DNA from: Mycolicibacterium sp. ND9-15
GTDB lineage: Bacteria; Actinomycetota; Actinomycetes; Mycobacteriales; Mycobacteriaceae
Assembly (NCBI RefSeq): GCF_035918395.1
Contig: NZ_CP142362.1
Location: forward strand, 3,695,501-3,759,500
DNA: 64,000 nucleotides
Reading direction: 5' to 3'
Shown here: positions 1 to 8,388 of the stretch, piece after piece
How the letters are laid out: every line of letters starts with the position of its first letter
Position numbering within the stretch: the first letter of the stretch is position 1
Notes under the pieces: generated by a model
What the model saw: the letters and a program-made list of their open reading frames with translations, nothing else
Told to the model about the DNA's origin: nothing
Databases searched by the model: none
Translations under genes and position numbers: made by a program

Positions 1-483
1 CGGCTCGGCCTCGAGCAGCTTCACCTTGACCGTGCTGCCGCTGGGCACCGTGTAGGTGCGAACGTCACCGACCTTCGCGTCGATGAGCGCCTCGCCCAGC
101 GGCGACTGGGGCGAATACACCTCGAGCTTGCCGTCGCTGATGCCCTCCTGGCGGGTGGCGATCAGGAACCTCTCCGTGTCGTTCTCGTCGTCGCCGTACT
201 GGACCTTGACCACCGAGCCCGGCAGCGCGACGCCGGACTGCTTGGGTGCCTCGCCCACCTTGGCGCTGTTGAGCAACTCCTGCAGCTGGCGAATCCGGGC
301 TTCCTGCTGACCCTGTTCCTCCCGAGCGGCGTGGTATCCGCCGTTCTCGCGCAGGTCGCCCTCTTCGCGGCGGTCGTTGATCTCCGCAGCGATGACGGGC
401 CGGTTGGCGATCAGCTGATCGAGCTCCGCCTTCAACCGGTCGTGTGCCTCCTGTGTCAGCCAGGTGACCTGCGTGTCGGTCAT
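1..483 (-). CDS. greA: Transcription elongation factor GreA (3' end cut by window)
   Basis: GreA rescues backtracked RNA polymerase by stimulating transcript cleavage in the secondary channel. The frame opens at ATG 483-481 and reads 161 codons without a stop to base 1; family members are about 164 residues, so only the last few residues and the stop are missing. The translation begins MTDTQVTWLTQEAHDRLKAE, then has the charged N-terminal coiled coil with the RREEGDLRENGGYHAAREEQ region (the acidic tip, residues about 39-58), and a C-terminal FKBP-like domain containing SPLGEALIDAKVGD. A GGAG-like ribosome site lies just upstream. It sits next to the Rv1081c homologue as in M. tuberculosis. 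Confidence 0.95.
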   Translation of the reverse strand, partial: MTDTQVTWLTQEAHDRLKAELDQLIANRPVIAAEINDRREEGDLRENGGYHAAREEQGQQEARIRQLQELLNSAKVGEAPKQSGVALPGSVVKVQYGDDENDTERFLIATRQEGISDGKLEVYSPQSPLGEALIDAKVGDVRTYTVPSGSTVKVKLLEAEP

Positions 484-561
484 GTCGTCGCGCTCCTGTC
501 CTAATCGCTCTCGCGCTTTTCTCGCGTAAGAAGTCTCGTGGTACGGCGCTGGGGAGCTTGA

Positions 562-617
562 CGTGTATTGCCGCGATCGTCGGCGCCTAATCACAGCACC
601 AAATGCAGCAATACACG
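562..617. repeat. Inverted repeat in the greA upstream region
   Basis: A perfect 10-base inverted repeat, CGTGTATTGC at 562-571 and GCAATACACG at 608-617, with a 36-base spacer. It lies 79-134 bases upstream of the greA start. It could be a regulator site or a hairpin in a long greA leader; nothing in the sequence decides between them. Confidence 0.5.
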
Positions 618-698
618 GCTCCAGCAGGAACCGTGTACCGGACCATGATAGCACCGCAAGGGCGGCTGTTTTTCACGTATTTGCAGTTCGCGGTGATC

Positions 699-1121
699 TC
701 AAGGGGCAACCAGGTATGCCGGCACGTCGGTGCCGCAGCCGTAGATGTCCCCGACGACGGGCTGGCGGGTGGCCTTGACCGGCGCGGTGACTTGCACAGT
801 CTGCTGCGTCGACGGAGGCACCAGCACCTCGCGACGGCCGGTCTCGGCGCCGTCGATGGAGCGTGCCCGCACAATGCAGACCACCGGTTGCGACGGGTCC
901 TTGCGCGTCACCTTGATCGTCACCGACACCGTTTCGTCGTCGACCAGCTGGTATGCGTTCAGCTCACCCTTGACGTCCTCGCTGCCGAACCGTCCGAATG
1001 CCACCACCGCCACCGCCACCCCCACCGCCAGTGCGACCACGGTGAACGCGATGGCGGCCCAACGCCGGTGGCGATGGGACAGCTGCCGGCGCCCGTAGCG
1101 CGCAGCGGGACGTTCGATCAT
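699..1121 (-). CDS. DUF4307 membrane protein (Rv1081c family)
   Basis: A 140-residue protein of unknown function. It has a basic N-terminus (residues 1-23), one strongly hydrophobic segment (about 24-45) and an outside domain of about 95 residues with paired cysteines (C82 in VVCIV and a later C in YGCGT). This is the size and layout of the DUF4307 proteins found beside greA and mca in mycobacteria. Start ATG 1121. On its strand the sequence TATAGT at 1182-1177 is a fair -10 box in the gap shared with divergent mca. Function not inferable. Confidence 0.85.
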   Translation of the reverse strand: MIERPAARYGRRQLSHRHRRWAAIAFTVVALAVGVAVAVVAFGRFGSEDVKGELNAYQLVDDETVSVTIKVTRKDPSQPVVCIVRARSIDGAETGRREVLVPPSTQQTVQVTAPVKATRQPVVGDIYGCGTDVPAYLVAP

Positions 1122-1253
1122 CTTGTTTCGACGCCCTTTTCCTAGGCTCCTCGTCGGACAGATCTACAGAACTGGAACTATAGGGACTACAAAAAAGCGC
1201 CCGCGGGTTGATATTCCCGGAGACGACGAATCGCGATGGTAAGGCAGAGCAGG

Positions 1254-2120
1254 TTGAGCGAACTGCGGTTGATGGCCGTCCACGCCCACCCGGACGACGA
1301 GTCCAGCAAGGGCGCCGCCACGATGGCCCGTTACGTGGACGAGGGTGTCCGCGTGCTCGTGGTGACGCTCACCGGTGGCGAGCGCGGCGACATCCTCAAC
1401 CCGGCGATGGACCTGCCCGAGGTGCACGGCCGGATGGCCGAGATCCGCCGCGACGAGATGGCCAAGGCCGCCGAGATCCTCGGCGTCGAGCACCACTGGC
1501 TGGGGTTCGTCGACTCGGGGCTCCCCGAAGGTGACCCGCCCCCGCCACTGCCCGAAGGCTGCCTGGGCGTGGTTCCCCTCGACCAGCCGACCGAGTCGCT
1601 GGTGCGCGTCGTCCGCGAATTCCGACCACACGTGATGACGACGTACGACGAGAACGGCGGCTACCCGCATCCGGATCACATCAGGTGCCATCAAGTCTCC
1701 ATGGCGGCCTACGAGGCCGCCGGTGACTATCGCCTGTTCCCCGAAGCCGGTGAGCCGTGGAACGTCCGCAAGCTGTACTACACCCACGGCTTCCTTCGGC
1801 AACGGATGCAACTGTTGCAGGACGAGTTCGCCAAGTACGACGAGGTGGGCCCGTTCGAGAAATGGCTCAAACACTGGGATCCCGATCACGACATCTTCGC
1901 CAAGCGGGTGACCACGCGCATCGAGTGCGCCAAGTACTTCGCCCTGCGCGACGACGCGCTGCGCGCACACGCCACCCAGATCGATCCGAACGGGGACTTC
2001 TTCCGCGCCCCGATCGAATGGCAGCAGCGGCTCTGGCCGACCGAGGAGTTCGAGTTGGCCCGCTCCCGCGTGCCTGTGACGCTGATGGAGGACGACTTCT
2101 TCGCCGGAATCGAGGAATGA
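1254..2120 (+). CDS. mca: Mycothiol S-conjugate amidase Mca
   Basis: Zinc amidase that cleaves mycothiol S-conjugates to a mercapturic acid plus GlcN-Ins, a detoxification step specific to actinomycetes. The metal-site motifs of the LmbE/MshB fold are present: AHPDDES near the N-terminus and HPDH about residue 142-145. Start chosen at TTG 1254 (LSELRLMAVHAHPDDES), giving 288 residues, the same length as the M. tuberculosis enzyme, with AAGG about 10 bases upstream. An ATG at 1236 would add six residues (MVRQSR). It overlaps the next gene by 4 bases at its stop, suggesting coupled translation. Confidence 0.93.
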   Translation: MSELRLMAVHAHPDDESSKGAATMARYVDEGVRVLVVTLTGGERGDILNPAMDLPEVHGRMAEIRRDEMAKAAEILGVEHHWLGFVDSGLPEGDPPPPLPEGCLGVVPLDQPTESLVRVVREFRPHVMTTYDENGGYPHPDHIRCHQVSMAAYEAAGDYRLFPEAGEPWNVRKLYYTHGFLRQRMQLLQDEFAKYDEVGPFEKWLKHWDPDHDIFAKRVTTRIECAKYFALRDDALRAHATQIDPNGDFFRAPIEWQQRLWPTEEFELARSRVPVTLMEDDFFAGIEE

Positions 2121-2404
2121 TGAACCTCATGCTCGCCGTCGGCCTGTTGGCCCAGGACCAACCCAGGGACACCGGGCCCGAGTTCGGTAAGGCCAGCCCG
2201 GTCGGGCTGCTGATTCTGGTGCTGCTGCTGATCGGGACGTTCCTGCTGGTCTGGTCGATGAACCGGCAGCTGCGAAAGGTGCCGAAGTCGTTCGAGCCAC
2301 AGAACGAGGAACCGGATTCGGCCGGCGAGCCGCCGACCGAGCCCGAGGCGCCGAGCGAATCCGACGTGCCGCCCGACGGGACGAAACGTGAGCCCGGCGG
2401 CTAA
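2117..2404 (+). CDS. Small single-pass membrane protein (Rv1083 family)
   Basis: A 95-residue protein whose ATG (2117, or 2120 for the second Met) overlaps the mca stop as ATGA. It has a short N-terminus, one membrane segment of about 20 residues (PVGLLILVLLLIGTFLLVWS), a basic stretch (MNRQLRKVPK), and an acidic, proline-rich tail of about 45 residues likely to lie in the cytoplasm. It also overlaps the following gene by 17 bases, so mca, this gene and the DUF255 gene look like one operon. It matches the position and size of Rv1083. Function unknown. Confidence 0.8.
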   Translation: MMNLMLAVGLLAQDQPRDTGPEFGKASPVGLLILVLLLIGTFLLVWSMNRQLRKVPKSFEPQNEEPDSAGEPPTEPEAPSESDVPPDGTKREPGG

Positions 2405-4400
2405 CACGCTCGCTCGGGCCACCAGCCCCTATCTGCGTCAGCACGCCGACAACCCGGTGCACTGGCGCGAATGGACGCCTGAGGCGCTGGCCGAAGCCGT
2501 CGCCCGCGACCTGCCGATCCTGCTGTCGATCGGCTACGCGGCCTGCCATTGGTGCCATGTGATGGCGCACGAGTCCTTCGAGGACCACCAGGTCGCCGCG
2601 GCGATGAACGACGGCTTCGTGTGCATCAAGGTCGACCGTGAGGAGCGACCCGACCTCGACGCCGTGTACATGAACGCGACGGTCGCGTTGACCGGGCAGG
2701 GCGGCTGGCCGATGACCTGCTTCCTCACCCCCGACGGCAAGCCGTTCTTCTGCGGCACGTACTACCCGAAACCCACCTTCCTGCAACTGTTGGCCGCGGT
2801 GGCCGACACCTGGCACAACCGGCGCAACGAGGTCGAGGAGGCGTCCGACAAGATCACCGACGAACTGCGGTCCATGGCCTCCGGGCTGCCGGGCGGCGGA
2901 CCGCCGCTGCAACCGGCACTGTGCGACCACGCCGTCGCCGCGGTGCTGCAGGACGAGGACGTCGCGCGCGGCGGATTCGCCGCCAATCCGGCAGGGGCGC
3001 CGAAGTTCCCACCGTCGGCGTTGCTGGAGGCGCTACTACGCAGCCATGAGCGCACCGGTGACATCATGCCCATGGAGGCCGTGGAGCGAACCTGCACCGC
3101 GATGGCCCGCGGCGGCATCTACGACCAGCTGGCCGGTGGGTTCGCCCGCTACAGTGTCGACGCGTCCTGGGTGGTGCCACATTTCGAGAAGATGCTGTAC
3201 GACAACGCGCTGCTGCTGCGGGTCTATGCACACTGGGCGCGACGCACCGCAAACCCGTTGGCGCACAAGGTGGCAGCGGAGACAGCCGGGTTCATGCTCG
3301 ACGAACTCGGCGCCGACGGCATGTTCACCTCGTCGCTGGACGCCGACGCCGACGGGGTGGAAGGCCTGACGTACGTGTTCACTCCCGCGCAGCTGAGCGA
3401 AGCGCTCGGTGGGGACGACGGACGTTGGGCGGCAGAGCTTTTCGTTGTGACCGCAGCGGGGAGCTTCGAACACGGCACCTCGGTGCTGCAGCTGCCGCGC
3501 GACCCCGACGACGCCGAACGCTTCGCCAGGGTGCGGTCGGCGCTGCTGGCGGCCCGGCTCACCCGGCCGCAACCCAGCCGAGACGACAAGGTCGTCACCG
3601 CGTGGAACGGGCTCGCGATCACCGCGCTCGCTGAAGCCGGCGTTGCGTTGGACCGGCCCGAACTCCTCGACGCCGCAACGAAATGCGCGCGCGCCATCTG
3701 GGGCTTGCACCTGGTTGACGGCAGGTTGCGTCGGGCCAGCCTCGGCGGTGCGGTCGGCTACAGCGCAGCGATCCTCGAGGACCACGCGGCGCTGGCCACC
3801 GGCCTGCTGACCGTCCATCAGATGACCGGCGAGGTCGAATGGCTCGACGCGGGAATGACATTGCTCGACATCGCGCTCGCCCACTTCGCCGACACCGACC
3901 GCCCGGGTCGATGGTTCGACACCGCCGACGATGCCGAGGTGCTGATGGTGCGGCCCGCCGATCCCCTCGACGGCGCGACCCCGTCGGGTGCGTCGCTTAT
4001 CGGCGAGGCACTGCTGATCGCGGCTCACCTCGCTCCCGCCGAGCGGGCCGGCCGCTACGCCGCGACCGCCGAAGCCACCCTGGCCGCAGCCACGCCGATC
4101 CTGACCCGGCTGCCGCGCTCGGGCGGGCACTGGCTCGCCGTCGCCGAAGCCGCCGTGCGCGGGCCGCTGCAGATCGCGGTGGCTTGCGACAGTTCGGATT
4201 CGGAGCTGTTGGCCGCGGCGCGCCGGTTGGCGCCGGGCGGCGCCGTCGTCGTGGGCGGAGCGGTGAACTCGTCGGAGCTGCTGGTCGACCGCGATCGCGT
4301 CGATGGCGCCGATGCGGCATACGTGTGTCGCGGGCGCACATGCGACCTGCCGGTCACCACCGCATCGGAACTTGCCGCCGCCCTCGGCACGCGCGTGTAG
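2388..4400 (+). CDS. DUF255 thioredoxin-domain protein (YyaL/Rv1084 family)
   Basis: A 670-residue protein starting at GTG 2388. The N-terminal domain (to about residue 165) is thioredoxin-like with a CHWC motif at C53-C56, inside the family signature AACHWCHVMAHESFED. The rest resembles an (alpha/alpha)6 six-hairpin toroid of the N-acylglucosamine 2-epimerase type (for example VDASWVVPHFEKMLYDNALL). Length fits the YyaL/spermatogenesis-associated protein 20 family. The biochemical function is not established; a redox or sugar-binding role is inference. It is the Rv1084 homologue by position and overlaps the upstream gene. Confidence 0.9.
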   Translation: MSPAANTLARATSPYLRQHADNPVHWREWTPEALAEAVARDLPILLSIGYAACHWCHVMAHESFEDHQVAAAMNDGFVCIKVDREERPDLDAVYMNATVALTGQGGWPMTCFLTPDGKPFFCGTYYPKPTFLQLLAAVADTWHNRRNEVEEASDKITDELRSMASGLPGGGPPLQPALCDHAVAAVLQDEDVARGGFAANPAGAPKFPPSALLEALLRSHERTGDIMPMEAVERTCTAMARGGIYDQLAGGFARYSVDASWVVPHFEKMLYDNALLLRVYAHWARRTANPLAHKVAAETAGFMLDELGADGMFTSSLDADADGVEGLTYVFTPAQLSEALGGDDGRWAAELFVVTAAGSFEHGTSVLQLPRDPDDAERFARVRSALLAARLTRPQPSRDDKVVTAWNGLAITALAEAGVALDRPELLDAATKCARAIWGLHLVDGRLRRASLGGAVGYSAAILEDHAALATGLLTVHQMTGEVEWLDAGMTLLDIALAHFADTDRPGRWFDTADDAEVLMVRPADPLDGATPSGASLIGEALLIAAHLAPAERAGRYAATAEATLAAATPILTRLPRSGGHWLAVAEAAVRGPLQIAVACDSSDSELLAAARRLAPGGAVVVGGAVNSSELLVDRDRVDGADAAYVCRGRTCDLPVTTASELAAALGTRV

Positions 4401-4410
4401 CGTTCTGCGC

Positions 4411-4782
4411 ATGTCGACGCCCGATGACAACGCCAAGACCGTCGCCCGCTACCTCGAGCTGGCCGCCCTGGGCAAGGCCGACGACATCGCCGAGCTCTAT
4501 GCCGACGACGCCACCGTCGAGGATCCCGTCGGCGGTGAGGTACACATCGGCCGCACGGCGATCCGGGGCTTCTACGACGCGCTTCCCACGATGGGCGCCC
4601 AGGCCGACGTCGTCACGCTGCGCGCGCTCGGCAACGAGGTGGCGTTCTACTGGGCGCTGACCGTCGACCTCGGCGACAACAAGATGCGCATCGAGATCAT
4701 CAGCGTGATGACCTTCGACGAAGAGGGCAAGATCGCCTCGATGAAGGCCTACTGGACCCCGGAGGACGTCACCCAGCTCTGA
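4411..4782 (+). CDS. SnoaL/ketosteroid-isomerase-like protein
   Basis: A 123-residue protein starting MSTPDDNAKTVARYLELAAL, ten bases after the preceding gene. It has the cone-shaped NTF2-like fold pattern of steroid delta-isomerase relatives: helix-rich N-terminus, LYADDATVEDPVGGEVHIGR (residues about 28-47), then beta strands ending in SMKAYWTPEDV. The family includes isomerases, cyclases and binding proteins; substrate cannot be told here. A gene of this type is not found at this place in M. tuberculosis, so it looks like an insertion in the syntenic block. Confidence 0.82.
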   Translation: MSTPDDNAKTVARYLELAALGKADDIAELYADDATVEDPVGGEVHIGRTAIRGFYDALPTMGAQADVVTLRALGNEVAFYWALTVDLGDNKMRIEIISVMTFDEEGKIASMKAYWTPEDVTQL

Positions 4783-4786
4783 GGGA

Positions 4787-4831
4787 TTTCGGTGCGGAAA
4801 CAGTCGCGTGGCGACAGGTAGCGCACCGAAA
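4787..4831. terminator. Intergenic hairpin, family 1 copy A (putative bidirectional terminator)
   Basis: Perfect 10-base outer arms TTTCGGTGCG (4787-4796) and CGCACCGAAA (4822-4831) with an inner GTCGC/GCGAC stem. It lies between the convergent ketosteroid-isomerase-like gene and hemolysin III, just after the first stop codon. There is no T-tract. A second copy with the same outer and inner stems is at 14975-15017. Confidence 0.65.
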
Positions 4832-4834
4832 CCA

Positions 4835-5572
4835 CTAGAAGACGGCGAACCACATCGCGATGTAGTGGCAGATCGCGGCCACGGCGGTGCACGCGTGGAA
4901 GAACTCGTGGTGGCCGAACGTCGTCGGCCACGGGTTGGGCCACTTGAGCGCGTACAGCACGCCGCCGATGCTGTAGAGCGCGCCGCCGACGATCAACAAC
5001 ACCAGCGCGGCGATTCCGGCGCCGTTCATGATCGGGCCGACGAACCACGCCGCCACCCAGCCGAGCAGGATGTAGAGCGGTACGCCCACCCACCGCGGGG
5101 CCGACGGCCAGAAGCACTTGAGCAGCACCCCGGCTATCGCACCGCCCCAGACGATCCAGAACAGCACCATCCCGTCGGTCTGCGGCAACGCCAGCAAAGC
5201 GAACGGCGTATAGCTGCCGGCGATGAAGACGAAGATCATCGAGTGGTCGAGACGCTTCATCCACTTGCGCGCGGTATCGGACTTCCAGGTGGTCCGGTGG
5301 TAGGCGCCGCTGACGGCGAACATCGCCACGATGGTCAGCGTGTAGATCAACGTTGCGATGCCCGCGCGCGTGGACTCCACCGACCACGACACCGACACCA
5401 GCGTGGCGCCGCAGATCGCGGCTATGACGGCCGCATAGACGTGGATCCAGCCACGGGCGCGCGGTCTGCCGATGAAACTGGCGACACCGTCGACGACGGC
5501 TTCCGGGAAGTCTTCCGCCGGCTGCGGCTCGGGGGGCCGGCCGGAATCGGTGGCGTCGACGGATCGGGTCAT
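4835..5572 (-). CDS. Hemolysin III family membrane protein (Rv1085c)
   Basis: A 245-residue PAQR/hemolysin III protein. After an acidic N-terminus (about 40 residues) there are seven hydrophobic segments. Family marks are the AYHRTTW motif after segment 2, RLDHSMIFVFIAGSYTP in the middle, and the C-terminal FGHHEFFHACTAVAAICHY, which supplies metal-binding histidines. Despite the name, family members are membrane enzymes or receptors of uncertain role. Start ATG 5572. It is divergent from the Z-FPP synthase gene, with only 56 bases between starts, so the promoters must overlap or be very compact. Confidence 0.9.
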   Translation of the reverse strand: MTRSVDATDSGRPPEPQPAEDFPEAVVDGVASFIGRPRARGWIHVYAAVIAAICGATLVSVSWSVESTRAGIATLIYTLTIVAMFAVSGAYHRTTWKSDTARKWMKRLDHSMIFVFIAGSYTPFALLALPQTDGMVLFWIVWGGAIAGVLLKCFWPSAPRWVGVPLYILLGWVAAWFVGPIMNGAGIAALVLLIVGGALYSIGGVLYALKWPNPWPTTFGHHEFFHACTAVAAICHYIAMWFAVF

Positions 5573-5628
5573 GTCACCTCCACTATTGCCATGGGGGGTT
5601 GGGGAACCTCACAGTAGTCTGGATCTTC

Positions 5629-6426
5629 GTGGAGCTTATTCCCCGACGTCTCAAGGAGCCGGCCTACCGGCTCTACGAGATGCGGTTGCGCCAGGAGTTG
5701 GTGCATGCCAAATCCCAACTGCCCCGGCATATTGCCGTGCTGTGCGACGGCAATCGCCGATGGGCACGTGACCTTGGCCACGATGACGTCAGCTACGGCT
5801 ACCGGATGGGCGCCCGCAAGATCGCCGAGATGCTGCGGTGGTGCCAGGAAGCCGGCGTCGAGATGGCCACGGTCTATTTACTGTCCACCGAGAACCTGCA
5901 GCGCGCACCGGACGAGCTGTCCTCTCTGATCGAGATCATCACCGATGTCGTCGAGGAGATCTGCGCGCCGGCGAACCACTGGAGCGTGCGCACGGTCGGC
6001 GACCTGGAGCTGATCGGCGAGGAGTCCGCCCGTCGGCTGCGTGGTGCCGTCGAGTCGACGCGGTCGGAGGGTCCTGCCCAGACTTTCCATGTGAACCTGG
6101 CCGTCGGCTACGGCGGGCGCCAGGAGATCGTCGACGCCGTCCGCCAACTGCTCGGCAAGGAACTGGCCAACGGCAAGACCGGTGAACAGCTGATCGAGGC
6201 CGTCACGGTCGACGCGATCTCGGAAAACCTCTACACCTCCGGGCAACCCGACCCGGATCTGGTCATTCGCACGTCGGGGGAGCAGCGGCTGTCGGGGTTC
6301 CTGCTGTGGCAGAGCGCGTATTCGGAGATGTGGTTCACCGAGGCGTACTGGCCCGCGTTCCGGCGGGTCGACTTCCTGCGGGCGCTGCGCGATTACACCG
6401 CGCGCCACCGCCGGTACGGAACCTGA
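5629..6426 (+). CDS. Short-chain cis-prenyl (Z,E-farnesyl) diphosphate synthase (Rv1086)
   Basis: A 265-residue undecaprenyl-diphosphate-synthase family protein. It adds isopentenyl diphosphate in cis to geranyl diphosphate in the route to decaprenyl phosphate, the carrier for mycobacterial cell-wall sugars. Signatures: HIAVLCDGNRRWAR (catalytic Asp and IPP-binding residues), YLLSTENLQR, and DLVIRTSGEQRLSGFLLWQ plus SAYSEMWFTEAYWP. The M. tuberculosis Z-FPP synthase aligns from GTG 5629 (VELIPRRLKEPAYRLYE), so that start was taken over the upstream TTG 5599. TAGTCT at 5615-5620 would give a leaderless transcript from this GTG. Confidence 0.92.
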   Translation: MELIPRRLKEPAYRLYEMRLRQELVHAKSQLPRHIAVLCDGNRRWARDLGHDDVSYGYRMGARKIAEMLRWCQEAGVEMATVYLLSTENLQRAPDELSSLIEIITDVVEEICAPANHWSVRTVGDLELIGEESARRLRGAVESTRSEGPAQTFHVNLAVGYGGRQEIVDAVRQLLGKELANGKTGEQLIEAVTVDAISENLYTSGQPDPDLVIRTSGEQRLSGFLLWQSAYSEMWFTEAYWPAFRRVDFLRALRDYTARHRRYGT

Positions 6427-6458
6427 TGCGACGCCGTCGTTGGTGAGACACTGAAGAC

Positions 6459-7811
6459 GTGGCTGCGCTGTCAGCGGTGGTTTTCGCACTCAGCTGGTGG
6501 TTGGGCCTGTACCTGCTGGCCCGCGACCCGCGTAAACCCGTGCTGGTCTTGGCCGCGATCGGACTGACCAGCTTCGCGGCGGTGGTCGCGCTGGACGCCG
6601 TTCGGACCATCAGCGGCGCCGACGTGCTCAGCCGCATCGAGGTCTACCTGGTCGCGGTGCCGGGCATCGCGTGGTTCGCGGTCCTGCTCGAGCTGTCCCG
6701 GCCGCGCGACACCTGGCGCAGTCGTGCGGGCGAGATCGGCTTGGTCGCCGCCGTCGCCGGGGCTGCGTTCGTCGGCGCCGCCATGGCGGGAAGCGTCGAC
6801 GGGCCGCTACGGCTGGGCCACTGGGTGATGTTCGCCGCGGTCTCGCTGTCGTCGTTGGGGGCGATGGTCAACGCGGTGCTGCACCGGTCCCAGCCGGGCC
6901 CGGTGGTGGGCTTCGTCGTGATTGCGACGTTGTTCTTCGTGCTGGGCAACGCGATCCTCGTCATCCCGCTGGGATTGGTGCCGAGCTGGTTGGCGTTGGC
7001 CTCCACCGGCTTCGACGTGGCACTGCTCGGTGTGGCGGTCGCGATCGGGGACGCGTTCGACGAGGGGCAGGCGTTGCGCGCCGACATGCTGCGCTCGTTC
7101 GCGGCGACGGCCGTGGTGGCGGTGCTGTTCGGCGGACAGGCCTTGATCGGCCTGGCCGTCACCGGCCACGACACCGCGTTGACGGTGCTGCTGTTCACCA
7201 GCTTGGCGATCGCGATCGCGATCAACGTGCTCGCCGACCCGTTGGCCGGCACGCTCGATCGGTTGGCGTTCTCGCGGTCGCCGGCCCTGCGCGCCGATCG
7301 GGCGGCACTGCGCAGCACCGAGGCGGCGCTGCCGCTGCGCAAGGACAACCCGCTCGACGGCGTCGACGAGAACGCCTTCGCCCGCCTCACCCGCCGCGCA
7401 CTCGGCCACTACGGCGACCTCTCCAAGCTGATCGCCAGCCCGCTGACCCGATTGCCGATCATCGACGAGCGGTTGGCGTCCCGCGGAGCGCCGGATCAAC
7501 CCCTGGAGCGGGCGGCCGAACTCAAGGCGCTGCTGGCCGATCGCATCAACCGGCTCAAACCGCGCGACGGTGGCGAGTTCGGCACGACCGAGGAATGGCG
7601 CCACTACAACTCGCTGTACTTTCCGTACGTCGCGGGGGTGCGAGCCTACGCGCAGAACGCAACGGCCGCCGGGCTCGATCCGGTGGCCCGGCAGGCCTGG
7701 CAGTGGTTCGTCACCGAGGTACCGCAGCGGTCGCTCCACAACTGGCAGAACGCCGCCGCAAGGATGATCGCCGCCGATCTGCGCGGCAACCTGGTGGCGG
7801 CGCAGGACTGA
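6459..7811 (+). CDS. Polytopic membrane protein with a soluble C-terminal domain, function unknown
   Basis: A 450-residue protein starting at GTG 6459. Residues 1 to about 262 hold eight or nine hydrophobic segments with short loops, a layout like the 7TM sensor modules of some kinases. Residues about 265-450 are soluble, with RADRAALRSTEAALPLRKD, an Arg/Ala-rich helical stretch and a Trp-rich end (QAWQWFVTEVPQRSLHNWQ). No kinase, GGDEF or cyclase motif is visible. It follows the Z-FPP synthase by 32 bases on the same strand. It replaces the PE/PGRS-celA2b segment found here in M. tuberculosis. Confidence 0.75.
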   Translation: MAALSAVVFALSWWLGLYLLARDPRKPVLVLAAIGLTSFAAVVALDAVRTISGADVLSRIEVYLVAVPGIAWFAVLLELSRPRDTWRSRAGEIGLVAAVAGAAFVGAAMAGSVDGPLRLGHWVMFAAVSLSSLGAMVNAVLHRSQPGPVVGFVVIATLFFVLGNAILVIPLGLVPSWLALASTGFDVALLGVAVAIGDAFDEGQALRADMLRSFAATAVVAVLFGGQALIGLAVTGHDTALTVLLFTSLAIAIAINVLADPLAGTLDRLAFSRSPALRADRAALRSTEAALPLRKDNPLDGVDENAFARLTRRALGHYGDLSKLIASPLTRLPIIDERLASRGAPDQPLERAAELKALLADRINRLKPRDGGEFGTTEEWRHYNSLYFPYVAGVRAYAQNATAAGLDPVARQAWQWFVTEVPQRSLHNWQNAAARMIAADLRGNLVAAQD

Positions 7812-7891
7812 AAACGTCTTGACCTGCGGTTGGCATTAGTTGGCAGCGTTCGGCGTCGATCTGGCAGCGGTATCCGAGCACCGTCGGTGAC

Positions 7892-8308
7892 ATGACCACC
7901 ATCACCAACCGCTCCGTCCGCGACAGCGATGCGCTGCTGCGGTTCGCCCTGCGCGCCGACGCGACGTTATGCGGCGCGGTCGGTCTCGTTATCGCAATGG
8001 CCGCCGACCCGCTCTCGCGGGTGACCGGTCTGTCCGCCGCCAGCGAGTGGATCGCCGGCGCCGCGCTCGTCGGCTACGGCGCGGCGCTGTTCCTGGCCGC
8101 CGGGGTGCCCGACGTCCGGCGCGTCGGTCAAGGAGTGCTCGTCGGCAACGTCGTGTTCGCGGTGGCCGTCGGCGTCGTGCTGGTCGAGGGCTGGTTGCCG
8201 CTCACGGGGTTCGGCGCCGCAGGCACGGTCGCATTCACCGCGGCCACGCTCGCCTTCGCCTACGCCCAGTACCTCGGGGTCCGTCGGCTCGACGTGGCCT
8301 CCACATGA
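7892..8308 (+). CDS. Small four-helix membrane protein (tandem paralogue 1)
   Basis: A 138-residue protein with four hydrophobic segments, beginning MTTITNRSVRDSDALLRFAL. The N-terminal block SDALLRFALRADATLCGAVGL matches SNDSFLRFALRADAAASGLMGL in the next gene, and both end in a Tyr-Leu-Gly/Tyr-Gln-Gly plus Arg motif, so the two are tandem paralogues. No catalytic residues stand out. Function unknown; an integral membrane protein of the mycobacterial hypothetical class. Confidence 0.75.
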   Translation: MTTITNRSVRDSDALLRFALRADATLCGAVGLVIAMAADPLSRVTGLSAASEWIAGAALVGYGAALFLAAGVPDVRRVGQGVLVGNVVFAVAVGVVLVEGWLPLTGFGAAGTVAFTAATLAFAYAQYLGVRRLDVAST

Positions 8309-8388
8309 CTGGTCCGGAGCCGCCGTTGTAAGAGGTTGCGGCGTCGGCTCCGGAACGGTTCCCTCACCCCCACATGAAAGGAAGCGCT

